This document shows, one piece after another, positions 1 through 9,446 of a stretch of 16,737 nucleotides of DNA (its first letter is position 1; each line of letters opens with the position of its first letter). The stretch comes from Pseudomonadota bacterium (lineage in GTDB: Bacteria; Myxococcota_A; Polyangia; Haliangiales; Haliangiaceae): contig JAEWJO010000528.1 in assembly GCA_023386455.1 (NCBI GenBank), positions 1-16,737 of the forward strand, in the 5' to 3' direction. The position numbers were made by a program, and so were the translations under genes. Under the pieces are notes generated by a model that was given only the letters and a program-made list of their open reading frames with translations, did no database searches and was not told the DNA's origin.

Positions 1-173
1 CCCTTGTACGGGCCGAGGCCGCCGCCGGCACCGGCGCGCACGGAGCCACGATCGCCGAGGTGGGCGATGAGGCCGATCGAGCCGTGGAGCGTCGCCTGGC
101 CCGGCGCGACGCCGAGGCCGCCCTGCATGTAGCAACCCCCGAGCAGGACGGCGAGAGCGAGCGCACGACGCAT
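1..173 (-). CDS. Outer-membrane-type lipoprotein, N-terminal part (cut by window edge)
   Basis: Only the first 57 codons are visible; the 3' end lies beyond the left edge. The start is ATG at 173. The product begins with two Arg, a hydrophobic stretch (residues 4-11) and a lipobox LGGC with the acylated Cys at position 14. It should therefore be exported and lipid-anchored, and Tyr at +2 argues against inner-membrane retention. The mature part is rich in Gly with alternating hydrophobic and polar residues, a pattern seen in beta-structured envelope proteins, but no family can be named from so short a piece. It lies 52 bp after the stop of the last gene of the vWA operon on the same strand, so it may be co-transcribed. 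A TANNNT hexamer 8 bases before its ATG suggests a start of its own. Its function is unknown. Confidence 0.7.
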   Translation of the reverse strand, partial: MRRALALAVLLGGCYMQGGLGVAPGQATLHGSIGLIAHLGDRGSVRAGAGGGLGPYK

Positions 174-181
174 GTCGCGCG

Positions 182-187
182 ACCGTA
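182..187 (-). promoter_or_regulatory. Candidate -10 element (TACGGT) of the lipoprotein gene
   Basis: On the minus strand TACGGT is followed by 8 bases and then the ATG at 173, and no SD sequence lies between. If this is the -10 hexamer, transcription would start at or within a base or two of the ATG, giving a leaderless mRNA. No recognisable -35 box is present at the expected distance. Support comes from the same layout in front of the other unlinked genes of the window. Confidence 0.35.
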
Positions 188-225
188 ACACGCTCGCTCG
201 CGCAGCCCGCGGCAGACGCCGGTAG

Positions 226-2967
226 CTACTGGAACTTGATCGTGCGGTACCCGAACAGGCGGACGCGCTTCGCGTAGAGATCGAGCACGAACAGGATCGC
301 GACGGCGAGCAGCACGTACGGCCAGAGGTCCTGCGTGTAGCTGACCTTCTCGCCCGCGGCGTCCCAGATCTCGGCCGGCTTGGCCTGATCGTGGCCGCCG
401 GAGACCTGGGCCGCGAGCTCGAGCGGCTCGGGGTCCGCGGATGACCGCAGGTACTCGAGCGGATAGGACAGCGAGACGGAGCCGAGCGACTCGGCGACGG
501 TGTTGCCGCTGCGCTTGTGCACGGCCTTGAGCAGGTAGCTGCCGTACTTCTGGATCTTGAAGTCGGCGGTGTAACGGCCGGCGGCGGTCTGCGCCATCGG
601 CACGGTCTCGGTGACCTTGCTGGTCGCAGGATCGATCACCTGGAGCTCGGTATCGAGCTCGTTGACGAACTTGTCGCCGGAGTCGATCGCGTCGACGGTG
701 ACAGAGGCCCGGCCATCGGCGACCTTCGCGTAGAGGTCGTAGCTGTCGTAGACCTTGCGGCGCATCGACGACCGGATGACCTGCGCCCAGTACTTCGGAT
801 AGCCGCCCCAGCGAATCCAGTCGACCGACCACCGGTTCTTGACGTCGGAGGTCCACGCGACCGAGGTGCCCGCGCCGTAGCGCCAGCGCGCGAGGATCGG
901 CTCGCCGAGGTCGGAGATGAGGATCGTCTCGGAGGTCGGCTTGGGCTTGGTGGTGACGTAACCGTGGAGGGCAGGGGCGCTATCGACGTTCGTGCCCTCG
1001 ATCGCCTCGACCTTCTTGGCGATGCGGACGTGGATCAGGTCCTCGACGAGCTGCGACTTCTGCGCCTCCTGCGTCTCCTTCATGAAGATCTTCGGCAGCG
1101 CGCCGATGTCCTCGACCATGTACAGGCGGCCGTCGCCGGCCTGCGCGATCTGGTCGAGCATCGTCCGGTCGGCACCCTGGACACCGACGGCGGAGACCGT
1201 GATGCGCGAGCTGCGCATGTCGCTCACGAGCTCGGCGAGGCCCTCGGTCGGCGCTTCACCGTCGGAGAGCAGGATGACGTGCTTCACCTTGGCGTTGACC
1301 CCCTGGAGGATCTCGAACGCTTCCTTGAGACCGGGATAGATGTTCGTGCCGCCGCCCGACTGCAGGCGCGCGATGTCGTTCGAGATGCGCATGCGGTTGG
1401 ATGCGCGCGTCGGGCGGACGTAGACCGCAGCCTCGGAGTCGAACGCGACGACGGAGATGTAGTCGTTGGGCGACAGGACCTCGGCGGTGACGCGCGCGGA
1501 CTCCTTCGCGGCCTCGAGCTTGGGACCCTGCATCGAGCCCGAGCGGTCGATGACGAGGACGAGCGCGATGTCCGGCTGCTCCTTGATCTTCTCGGAGTCG
1601 AACCGCACCGGCATCATGTTCTCGATCGTCGTGCGCTCGTAGCCGCCCGAGCCGAACGAGTCCTCGCCGCCGGCCATGATGAGGCCGCCGCCCATGCCCT
1701 TCACGTAGGTGTCGAGCGCGGCCATCTGGCCCGCGCCCATGAGGTGAGCGGGGACGTCGCTGACGAGCACGAGGTCGTACTTCTCGAGCTCCTTGGCGTT
1801 GGACGGAAGCCCGGACGGGCCGCGCACGGCGACGTCGATGTTCTCGTGCTCGAGCGCCTTCGCGAGGTAGTTCGCGGAGCCGGGCTCGCGAAGGATGCCG
1901 CCCTCGACGTAGAGGATCGACGGCCGGCCGCGCACGGGCGCGGTCATGACGGCGGCGTTGTTCTTGGTCTCGGTGTCGTGATCGATCTTCGCGATGCGGA
2001 GCTTGTAGGTCGTCGCACCGGCCTTCTTCGCGTCGCTCTTGAACTTGATGAGGTTCTTGCCCTCGCGCAGCTCGACGGTCTTGGTCGGCTCGAGCCCGTT
2101 GGGGAACTCGTCCTGATGGAGCACGAGCGTCGCGTTCTGCGCCTCGGTCGACCACACCTCGGCGGTGACCTCGAACGGCTGGCCGACCTTGATGTCGTCG
2201 GGCACGGTGATACCGGCGACGCGGACCTCGGCGGTCTTGTCGGCCTCGAACGTGCGCCACGAGACGCGCACGCCGAGCTCCTTGGCGCGATAGGCCTCGA
2301 CCGCGAGGTCGCCCTGCGTCTGGTTGCCGTCGGAGACGATCACCATGCGCGGGACGTAGCCGTCGGGATAGAGGCCGTAGGCGAGCTGCATCGCCGACTG
2401 GGTGTCGGTGCCGGCGCCCACGCCCTTGTGGCGCTGGACGCCACTCGAGAGCTTGCTGCCGTCGGCGGGCTTGCCGACCTGCGGCTTCTCCGCGAACGTG
2501 ACGAGCTGGAGGTTGCCGTCGCCGATCGCCTTCTGGATGTCGTCGACGTAGGCGCGCGCGGCATCGAGCTGCTTGTCGGAGATCGAGTCGCTGACGTCGA
2601 CGAGGACGATCGTCGAGACCTTGCTGGTGTCGGTGATGCGCGACGGGCGAGCGGCCGCGATCGCGAGCGCGATCACGACGAGCGAGCGCAACGTCGCCTG
2701 CAGCGACTGCTGGAGCACCGAGAGGTCGGTGAGCGACAGCATCCGCAGGAGGTAGAAGAACGGCACGACCGCGATCAGGAGCAGCTTGTCCGGATCGAGC
2801 AGCGTGATCGGGCGATCGGTGACGTCGACGGGCACGGTCGGCCGGCCGGCGATCCACGACGCGACACCGAGATAGATTCCGACCGCCGCCGCGCACGTGA
2901 GGAGGATCCACACGAGGTTCCGCGGGCGCAGGAGGTCGCGCACGATCTTGCGAGCCGAGGTCGCCAT
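226..2967 (-). CDS. Membrane protein with two vWA domains around an amidotransferase-like domain
   Basis: 913 residues. Predicted transmembrane helices lie at about 18-39, 61-77, 94-108 and 881-898. The positive-inside rule puts the bulk in the periplasm. The first vWA domain starts at about 118 with the metal-binding MIDAS motif DVSDS (124-128). A beta-rich segment follows at about 245-345, then a class I glutamine-amidotransferase-like fold at about 349-460. The second vWA domain has DRSGS (474-478), a MIDAS Thr in GGGTN (T541) and SDG (568-570). The amidotransferase-like part has no Cys, and the only Cys of the protein is C25 in a membrane helix, so this domain cannot use a Cys nucleophile. 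A beta-sandwich-like region precedes the last helix. The start ATG overlaps the upstream stop by one base (TGATG), with GGAGG 11 bases before it. It is the last gene of the MoxR/DUF58/vWA operon and probably a ligand-binding or scaffolding partner; the client is unknown. Confidence 0.88.
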   Translation of the reverse strand: MATSARKIVRDLLRPRNLVWILLTCAAAVGIYLGVASWIAGRPTVPVDVTDRPITLLDPDKLLLIAVVPFFYLLRMLSLTDLSVLQQSLQATLRSLVVIALAIAAARPSRITDTSKVSTIVLVDVSDSISDKQLDAARAYVDDIQKAIGDGNLQLVTFAEKPQVGKPADGSKLSSGVQRHKGVGAGTDTQSAMQLAYGLYPDGYVPRMVIVSDGNQTQGDLAVEAYRAKELGVRVSWRTFEADKTAEVRVAGITVPDDIKVGQPFEVTAEVWSTEAQNATLVLHQDEFPNGLEPTKTVELREGKNLIKFKSDAKKAGATTYKLRIAKIDHDTETKNNAAVMTAPVRGRPSILYVEGGILREPGSANYLAKALEHENIDVAVRGPSGLPSNAKELEKYDLVLVSDVPAHLMGAGQMAALDTYVKGMGGGLIMAGGEDSFGSGGYERTTIENMMPVRFDSEKIKEQPDIALVLVIDRSGSMQGPKLEAAKESARVTAEVLSPNDYISVVAFDSEAAVYVRPTRASNRMRISNDIARLQSGGGTNIYPGLKEAFEILQGVNAKVKHVILLSDGEAPTEGLAELVSDMRSSRITVSAVGVQGADRTMLDQIAQAGDGRLYMVEDIGALPKIFMKETQEAQKSQLVEDLIHVRIAKKVEAIEGTNVDSAPALHGYVTTKPKPTSETILISDLGEPILARWRYGAGTSVAWTSDVKNRWSVDWIRWGGYPKYWAQVIRSSMRRKVYDSYDLYAKVADGRASVTVDAIDSGDKFVNELDTELQVIDPATSKVTETVPMAQTAAGRYTADFKIQKYGSYLLKAVHKRSGNTVAESLGSVSLSYPLEYLRSSADPEPLELAAQVSGGHDQAKPAEIWDAAGEKVSYTQDLWPYVLLAVAILFVLDLYAKRVRLFGYRTIKFQ

Positions 2968-5045
2968 CAGACGGTGATCCTCCGGTGATAGGTGACCCAC
3001 TCCGTCACGATCAGGAGCATCGCGATCGCGACGAAGTACCACCACAGCTTCTGGCTGCGCGTGATCTCGAAGGCCTCGGGCGCCTGGAGCTTCTTGCCGC
3101 CGAGCGTGAGCTCGCTCGCCGGCGAGATATCCGACTCGGTGACCGAGGCGAGGTTCGCGGCGAGCGAGATCCGGGCCATCGCCTGACCGCCGGTGCCCTT
3201 GGCCTCGACGTCGTAGTAGCCGACCTGCGAGCCATAGAACGTCGCGAGGCCGTCGATGATCGGCGTGTGCGTGACGCTGCCGTCGGGTCCGGTGACCTCG
3301 GCGTCGTTCGCGCCGACGACACCGTCGAGCGGGATGCGCTCGCGCGATCCGGTCGGGTAGGTCGTCAGGAGGTCGGCCTGGTCGCCGGCGAACCAGTCGA
3401 GCGTGTTGACGAGCAGCATCGGGAACGCGACGCGCATCGGCAGGTCGCTGCCGTTCGTGCGATCCGCGGCGGGCAGCGAGAAGCCGATCGCGAGGATCTT
3501 GCGGCGACCCTCGCGCTTCGCGGCGATGATCGCGTCGCGCACCGAGTACGCGACCGCCGACTCGCCCTTCCTCGCATCGATCGTGAACACCGCGCTCTTG
3601 TCGGTGTTGACGTCGCTCATCGAGACCCAGCGCATCACCGGGTGATCCTCGTCGACCTCGGTCACCTTCGGGTTGCCGGCCAGCTCGCCCTTCACGGCGA
3701 ACGGCGAGCTCGGACCCGACGGGTGGAAGTAGAGGAGGCTCGTCGGCGGCTGCGGTACGACCTCGGGCGTAAAGTCGTCGAACACGACGACATCCATGCC
3801 GTCGGCGATCGAGGGCTTCGCGTTGTACTCGGCCGGCGTCACCTTCATCGGATCGACGTTGTCGTAGACGAGCAGGGCGCCCTCGAGGAACAGGTTGTCC
3901 TGCGTGACCATCAGGACCTTCTGCTTCTTGCGCGCGGGCAGGAGGGCGTAGGCGATGTCGTCCAGCGGGAACGCATCGCTGCCGCCCGGACCCTCGACGT
4001 GCTTGAGCGCGGCGCGCAGCTTGTTGTCGTCGCTGGCCGGCAGCTTCGCGTAGATCCGGCGGATCCGCTGGCCGGGCGCGAGCTCGATCGTCTGCGTGTC
4101 GACCGGCGTCGTGCCGTTCTCGAGCGTCAGCGTGCGCTTGGCCGGCGTCGTGCCGAAGTTCTGGATCTCGATGAAGACCTCGTACGCCGCCTTGTTCGCG
4201 ATGTAGCGGCGCACGTTGAACGCGACGATGCCGACGTTGTCGCTGCGCTTGCCGACGGGCATGAAGCGGACGTCGATCTTCGACAGGTCGACGGTCGCGA
4301 GGTTCTTCTGCGGTGGCGCCTTCGGATCGACCGGCGCAGACGCGGCGCTGCCGCCCCACTCGACGAGGCCGAGCTGCTGCTCCGGGAAGGCACCGTCGCT
4401 GATGAGGACGATCAGCGGGTTCTTGCGATCGCGGAGCGCGTCGGCGGCGGCCCCGAGCGCGCGCGGCAGATCCGCCGGCGTGTCGCTCGCGTGGATGCCA
4501 TCGAGGAGCAGCGACTGATCCTTGGGCGCCGCGGCGCGGCCGACGCCGTGCAGCAGCTTGTGGAGCATCGCCTTGTCGTTCGTGAACCGGCTCATCGGCG
4601 TCGCCTGGCCGTCGACCTTGACGATCATCGCGACGTCTCCGCCGCCCATCGAGTCGATCAGCGTGTCCGCCTTGGCGCGCGCGATCTCCATGCGGCTCTT
4701 CGTGCCCTCGTCGTTGCCGTCCATCGTCTTCATCGATGCGGACGCGTCGATCAGAATCACGACGCTGCGCGCCTTGCGATCGCTCGTGCCGAGCGTCGGA
4801 TCGAGCGCCGCGAACAGGACGAGCGCGAGGATCAGCAGGATCAGCAGCAGCGAGACGAGGCGCTTCAGCTGCTTCCAGAGCGCATTGGCGTCCTTCTGCT
4901 CGAGGACGCGCTTCCACAGCTGGACCCAGGGCACCTCGAACCGGCGCCGCCGCATCTTGATGATGTAGGCGCCGACGGCGAGCAGCGCTCCGCCGATCGC
5001 GAAGTACGTCCACAACCCGAGCGAGATGGGCCCGAGGAAGCTCAT
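2967..5045 (-). CDS. BatA-like membrane protein with one vWA domain
   Basis: 692 residues. Helix 1 (about 10-28) is followed by four Arg and an amphipathic stretch with the Trp-rich pattern of the aerotolerance-regulator (BatA) N-terminal domain. Helix 2 (about 62-82) leads into a vWA domain starting at about 95, with MIDAS motif DASAS (100-104) and SDG at 216-218. After it come a beta-rich domain (about 260-370) and an alpha/beta domain resembling the amidotransferase-like module of BatA relatives (about 375-570). A last helix (about 667-684) ends in a short basic tail. Topology by charge puts the vWA domain in the periplasm. The protein has no Cys. The start ATG overlaps the stop of the DUF58 gene (ATGA, 4 bases) and GGAGG lies 9 bases upstream. 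In known MoxR clusters such proteins act with the AAA+ ATPase in envelope protein assembly or stress tolerance; the role here is inferred from context. Confidence 0.88.
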   Translation of the reverse strand: MSFLGPISLGLWTYFAIGGALLAVGAYIIKMRRRRFEVPWVQLWKRVLEQKDANALWKQLKRLVSLLLILLILALVLFAALDPTLGTSDRKARSVVILIDASASMKTMDGNDEGTKSRMEIARAKADTLIDSMGGGDVAMIVKVDGQATPMSRFTNDKAMLHKLLHGVGRAAAPKDQSLLLDGIHASDTPADLPRALGAAADALRDRKNPLIVLISDGAFPEQQLGLVEWGGSAASAPVDPKAPPQKNLATVDLSKIDVRFMPVGKRSDNVGIVAFNVRRYIANKAAYEVFIEIQNFGTTPAKRTLTLENGTTPVDTQTIELAPGQRIRRIYAKLPASDDNKLRAALKHVEGPGGSDAFPLDDIAYALLPARKKQKVLMVTQDNLFLEGALLVYDNVDPMKVTPAEYNAKPSIADGMDVVVFDDFTPEVVPQPPTSLLYFHPSGPSSPFAVKGELAGNPKVTEVDEDHPVMRWVSMSDVNTDKSAVFTIDARKGESAVAYSVRDAIIAAKREGRRKILAIGFSLPAADRTNGSDLPMRVAFPMLLVNTLDWFAGDQADLLTTYPTGSRERIPLDGVVGANDAEVTGPDGSVTHTPIIDGLATFYGSQVGYYDVEAKGTGGQAMARISLAANLASVTESDISPASELTLGGKKLQAPEAFEITRSQKLWWYFVAIAMLLIVTEWVTYHRRITV

Positions 5046-5982
5046 CGCAAGAAGCCTCCCGACCGGAAGATCTTCAGCACGAGCTCGTCGAACGGGATCG
5101 CGGTGTGCGTGCGGAAGAACGGGATCGCGTACTTCGTGCAGTAGCCCGCGAGCTCCTGCTGGTACTTCTCGAACTCCTTCTCGTACGACTCGAGCAGCGC
5201 CTTCGTGACGGTCACCTCGCGCGTCTCGTCGGTCTCGCAATCGACGAGCGTCAGGTCGCCGTGCAGCGCGGGCGACGCCTCCTTGAGGTCATAGACCTCC
5301 AGCACGAACGGCTCGAACTTGTGATAGCGCAGCGTGTTGATGCCCTGCTCGAAGCCCTTCGGATCGTAGAAGTCGCTGATCACGACGGCGAGGCCGCGCT
5401 TCTTGTTCTGCGCGACGAACTCCTTCATGCACTCGGCGAGCTGCGTCTGCCCGCCGATGTCGCACTTCCGCAGGAAGTCGAACACCCGGAAGATGCGGTT
5501 CTTGCCGCGCGACGGCGGCAGGCGATCGAGGATGCGATCGCCGAACGGGATGATCGAGACGCGATCGAGGTTCGCGAGGCCGACGTACGTCAGCGCGGCG
5601 CCGACCTGCATCGCGTAGTGGAGCTTCGGCAGCGGCGTGCCGATCGACATCGAGTCGGAGCAGTCGACGAGGATGTAGATCGAGAGGTCTTCCTCTTCCT
5701 CGAACAGCCGCAGCAGCAGCTTGTCGAGCCGACCGTAGAGGTTCCAGTCGATGTAGCGGAAGTCGTCGCCGCGCGCGTACGTCCGATGGTCGGCGAACTC
5801 GATGCCGGAGCCGACCTTGCGCGTGCGGCGCTCGGCGCGCAGGTTCCCGGAGAACACCTTGCGGGACACCATGTGGAGGTGCTCCAGCGTCTTCAGGAAC
5901 CGCTCGTCGAACAGACCCGAGCGATCCGCCGCGGGGTTGGGACCACGCGGACGATCGGGAGCCGGCTGCCTGGCAGCGACCA

Positions 5983-5983
<1 letters not shown>
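5042..5983 (-). CDS. DUF58 family protein, MoxR partner
   Basis: 313 residues, the usual length for the family. The family signature Y-x-x-G-D-D-x-R-x-I-D-W-N is present at about 69-81. It precedes a vWA-like core with the metal-site motif DCSDS (107-111) and a later VVISDFYD strand. No signal peptide or membrane helix is seen, so the protein is cytosolic, unlike its vWA neighbours. The chosen start is GTG at 5983, which shares its first base with the MoxR stop (TAGTG). AGGA lies 6 bases upstream, and this start keeps the N-terminal helices conserved in DUF58 proteins. The next in-frame ATG (M38 of this model) would remove them. DUF58 proteins are encoded next to MoxR ATPases and are thought to link the ATPase to its vWA partners; that role is inferred here from the gene order. 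Confidence 0.9.
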
Positions 5984-6977
<994 letters not shown>

Positions 6978-6981
<4 letters not shown>

Positions 6982-9314
6982 TGCTGATTTCCCTCGGTCG
7001 CTTCGCTCGTGCTCGGGTGAATCTTCGCGAAGTAACGTTTGACGTAGTACTTGTAGCTCGACGGAAGCTTCTCGGTACGCATCACCTCTTCGACGATGCG
7101 CTGGTAGTCCTGGTAAACCTTCTGATAGCGCTTCGAGGCGAAGCCCTTCTGCGCGGCCGCAAGGATCGTCTCGCGCGTCGAGCCGCCCTTGTCGCCCTGC
7201 TTGCCCTGTAGCTCGTCGTCCTTCGTGTTGCCGCTCTTGCCCGTCGGATCGCCCGCGAGGTTGTCGTCGTGGCCGGTGCCCCACGTGTCGCCGGATCCGG
7301 AGCCGCTGCCCTGGCCACCGTTTTGGCCCTGGCCCTTGCCCTGACCTTGTCCCTGTCCTTGTCCCTGGCCCTGGCCCTGGCCCTGGCCGGGCTTCCACGC
7401 CTGACCGGATCCCTTCTGGCCGCGCGCGCGAGAGATGAAGTCCTGGTTCTTGCCGTTCTTGTTGAACGGATCATTGGGGCCCTTGTTGCCCTTCTGCTTC
7501 GCGCGGCGCATCGCCTCGCGCAGGTCATCCATCTGCGACGACATCTTCTTCTGCGCCGCCTGCTTGCGCTGATCCTGATCGACGCGGCCGGTCTCGCGCG
7601 CGGCGTCCTTCAGGTTCCGTGACGCCTGCTGGTCCTTCTGCTCCTGGCTCTGCTGGTCCTGATCCTTCTGGTTCGGATCCTTCTGCTGCTTCTGCAGGTT
7701 CTCGGCCGCCTTCTCCATGTCCTTCTGCAGGCGCTTGAGCGCGCGCCGCTGCTCGGACTGCTCCTTCTCCTGCTGCTCCTTCTGGAGCTTCTGCAACTCG
7801 CGCTTCTTCTCGTCGAGGCGGCGCTCCATCTCCTGGCGCTGCTTGTCGTTCTTCGCCTGTTCCTTCTGCTTCTCGAGGCGACGGATCTCTTCCTGGACCT
7901 TCTGCTGCTGCTGGTCCTGCTTCTGCTGCTGATCCTTCTCCTGCTTCTCCATCTGCTTGGCGACCTTGTCGAGCTGCTTGCCAAGCTCTTCCTTCTGCTT
8001 CTCGGACAGCTCCTTCTTGTCGAGCTTGTCGGCGAGCTTCTCGAGCTCCTCTTGCACCTTCGGCAGGTCGTTCTTCTCGAGGGCCTCGCCGAGCTGCTTG
8101 GTCATCTCGCTCTTCTTCAGCTCCTTGCCGAGCTCGCCCATCTGCTTCTGGATCTCCTCGGGGTTCGGCTCGCGGCCGTCCTTGGAGAGCGCATCCTCGG
8201 CCTTCGCGAGCTCCTTCAGGAGCTCCTCCTTCGACAGCTCGCCGTTGTCGGCCTTGTCGAGGAGCTTCTCGATCTTCTTCGCGAACTCCTCGAGCTCGGG
8301 GACCTTGTCGCGCTGCGCGACGTTCTTCAGCTCGGCGAGGATCGCCTCGACGTACGCCTTCTCGTCGGGATCGAGCGCGACCGCCTCTTCCTTCCAGCCT
8401 TCGCGATCCTTCTTGCTGAGGATCGTGATGTCGACCTCGCCGATGCGCTTGCCACCGACGTAGACCATCAGCTTCTTGTCGCCCATGTCCGCGTCGCCGG
8501 GGATGCGGACGTCGATCTCGGTCGCGGTCCAGCTCAGGATCTCGACCGGCTGTGCGGCACCGGCGGTACCGAGGAACACGCTCGCCTCGCTCGGGACGAA
8601 GCCGCGCTCGGTCCTCTTCGCGGTCGCCGCGGCCGGCGCGTTCGGTGCGCCGAGCACGTTCGAGACGGGCAGGCTCGCGAGCGGCGCGCGCAGGCCGGTC
8701 ATCATGTGCTCGCCCTCGATCGTCGTCGTCTCGCCAGGGCGGACGCGATCGGGGACGGCGCGGAACAGGTGCGGCGTGCGATCGACGCTCGGGATCGCGA
8801 GGCCGGCCGCGAGCGCGGACACGGCCAGGAAGCCGAGCGCGGCGCGCGCGTCCTTCGGGACCGCGAACGGCGTCGCGGCGCGGATGTTCGCGCGCGGTGC
8901 GGCGCGCACGCCATCGCGGATCGCGGCGTGCATCAGGTCGTACGTCAGGTTCTCGTCGACGTCGCTCGGCTTCGAGCCGGCCGCGAGGGCCCGCTCGAAC
9001 GCGATCGCGGTCGACAGACGATCGGAGAGGTTCGATGCGCGGTCGATGCGGCGGGCGACCGTCTCGTCGTCGAGCTTGCGCGTCGCCGCGACGATCGCGC
9101 CGATCGCGATCAGGAGGCCCGACGCGACCAGCAGACCGATGCCGGTCGCCGGCGCGATCGCCTCGGTGCGAACGGCGAAGATCGATGCGGCTGCCGCGAC
9201 CGCCGCCAGGATCGTGGCGGTCGTCGCACCCTCGAGGGCCCACTGGCCCCGGATGCGGAAGCGGGCGCCGCGGATCAGCCGCTGGATCGCCGACGTATCA
9301 AGTGGTTGCGCCAT
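6978..9314 (-). CDS. Membrane-anchored TIG-like and coiled-coil protein, first gene of the MoxR operon
   Basis: 778 residues from ATG 9314. Membrane helices lie at about 28-48, 55-77 and 157-175, with a basic N-terminus predicted inside. A TIG/IPT-like beta domain follows at about 182-300. Then comes a highly charged helical region (about 310-605), extremely Gln/Lys/Glu-rich from 455 to 565 and predicted as coiled coil. A Gly-Gln dipeptide tract (643-664) and a Gly/Ser-rich linker lead to a compact C-terminal domain (about 711-768) with a KYYVKRYF motif. That C-terminal arrangement resembles the DUF4175-like proteins found beside MoxR clusters. No Cys is seen. AGGAG lies only 2 bases before the ATG, unusually close. 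A TTG at 9341 in the same frame would add nine residues and is a less likely start. Topology places the TIG-like and coil parts in the periplasm. Its function is not established; it could be a scaffold or reach across the periplasm. Confidence 0.85.
7323..7388 (-). repeat. In-frame 6-bp repeat encoding a Gly-Gln tract
   Basis: Tandem 6-base units (minus strand GGCCAG / GGACAG / GGTCAG variants) encode Gly-Gln dipeptides at residues 643-664 of the coiled-coil protein, broken once by Gly-Lys. The purest units, towards the upstream end of the tract, are identical, while the rest differ at third positions. The tract acts as a flexible linker between the coil and the C-terminal domain and is prone to length change by slippage. 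Confidence 0.85.
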
Positions 9315-9347
9315 GGCTCCTCGCGTGCCCGAGAGCTCCAACGGTTG

Positions 9348-9353
9348 AGGATA
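9348..9353 (-). promoter_or_regulatory. Candidate -10 element (TATCCT) of the MoxR/vWA operon
   Basis: TATCCT on the minus strand lies 6 bases before a TTG at 9341 and 33 bases before the ATG at 9314. If used, the operon mRNA would begin near 9341. It would then have either a 27-base leader containing GAGGAG or a leaderless TTG start. No convincing -35 box is seen. Confidence 0.3.
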
Positions 9354-9390
9354 GCATCAACATTCCACGCGCCACCCGAGCAGGCGATCT

Positions 9391-9421
9391 AACCGTTCGA
9401 CACCCAAGGCGTCGTTCGGTT
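9391..9421. other. Imperfect inverted repeat between lipoprotein stop and operon promoter
   Basis: The arms AACCGTTCGAC and GTCGTTCGGTT are separated by 9 bases. They pair at 9 of 11 positions, with a two-base internal mismatch (T.T on this strand). The repeat lies 26-56 bases after the stop codon of the calcium-repeat lipoprotein gene and about 50-80 bases before the presumed transcription start of the MoxR/vWA operon, both on the minus strand. No T-tract follows. It could be an RNA hairpin ending the upstream transcript or a protein-binding operator for the downstream operon. Confidence 0.4.
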
Positions 9422-9446
9422 GCCCACGTACGCACCTACATTGTCG

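Noticed and set aside
174..225. Possible terminator after the vWA operon
   Set aside because: GC-rich with short partial palindromes, but no stable stem followed by a T-tract could be found in these 52 bases.
517..2988. 823-codon open frame on the plus strand opposite the double-vWA gene
   Set aside because: It is Arg/Asp/Val-rich with no recognisable motif and lies exactly antisense to a protein with clear vWA motifs. Long antisense frames are expected in DNA with GC-saturated third positions.
2985..5144. 719-codon plus-strand open frame opposite the BatA-like gene
   Set aside because: Same compositional shadow; no domain, no signal and no ribosome site, while the minus strand encodes an intact vWA protein.
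9315..9341. Upstream TTG start for the coiled-coil protein
   Set aside because: It would give a leaderless TTG start, which is rarely efficient, and adds nine residues without obvious role. ATG 9314 is kept, although its SD is unusually close, so the question is not closed.
8052..9392. 446-codon plus-strand open frame opposite the coiled-coil gene
   Set aside because: Its Leu/Arg/Glu repeats merely mirror the Lys/Gln/Glu codons of the coiled coil on the other strand.
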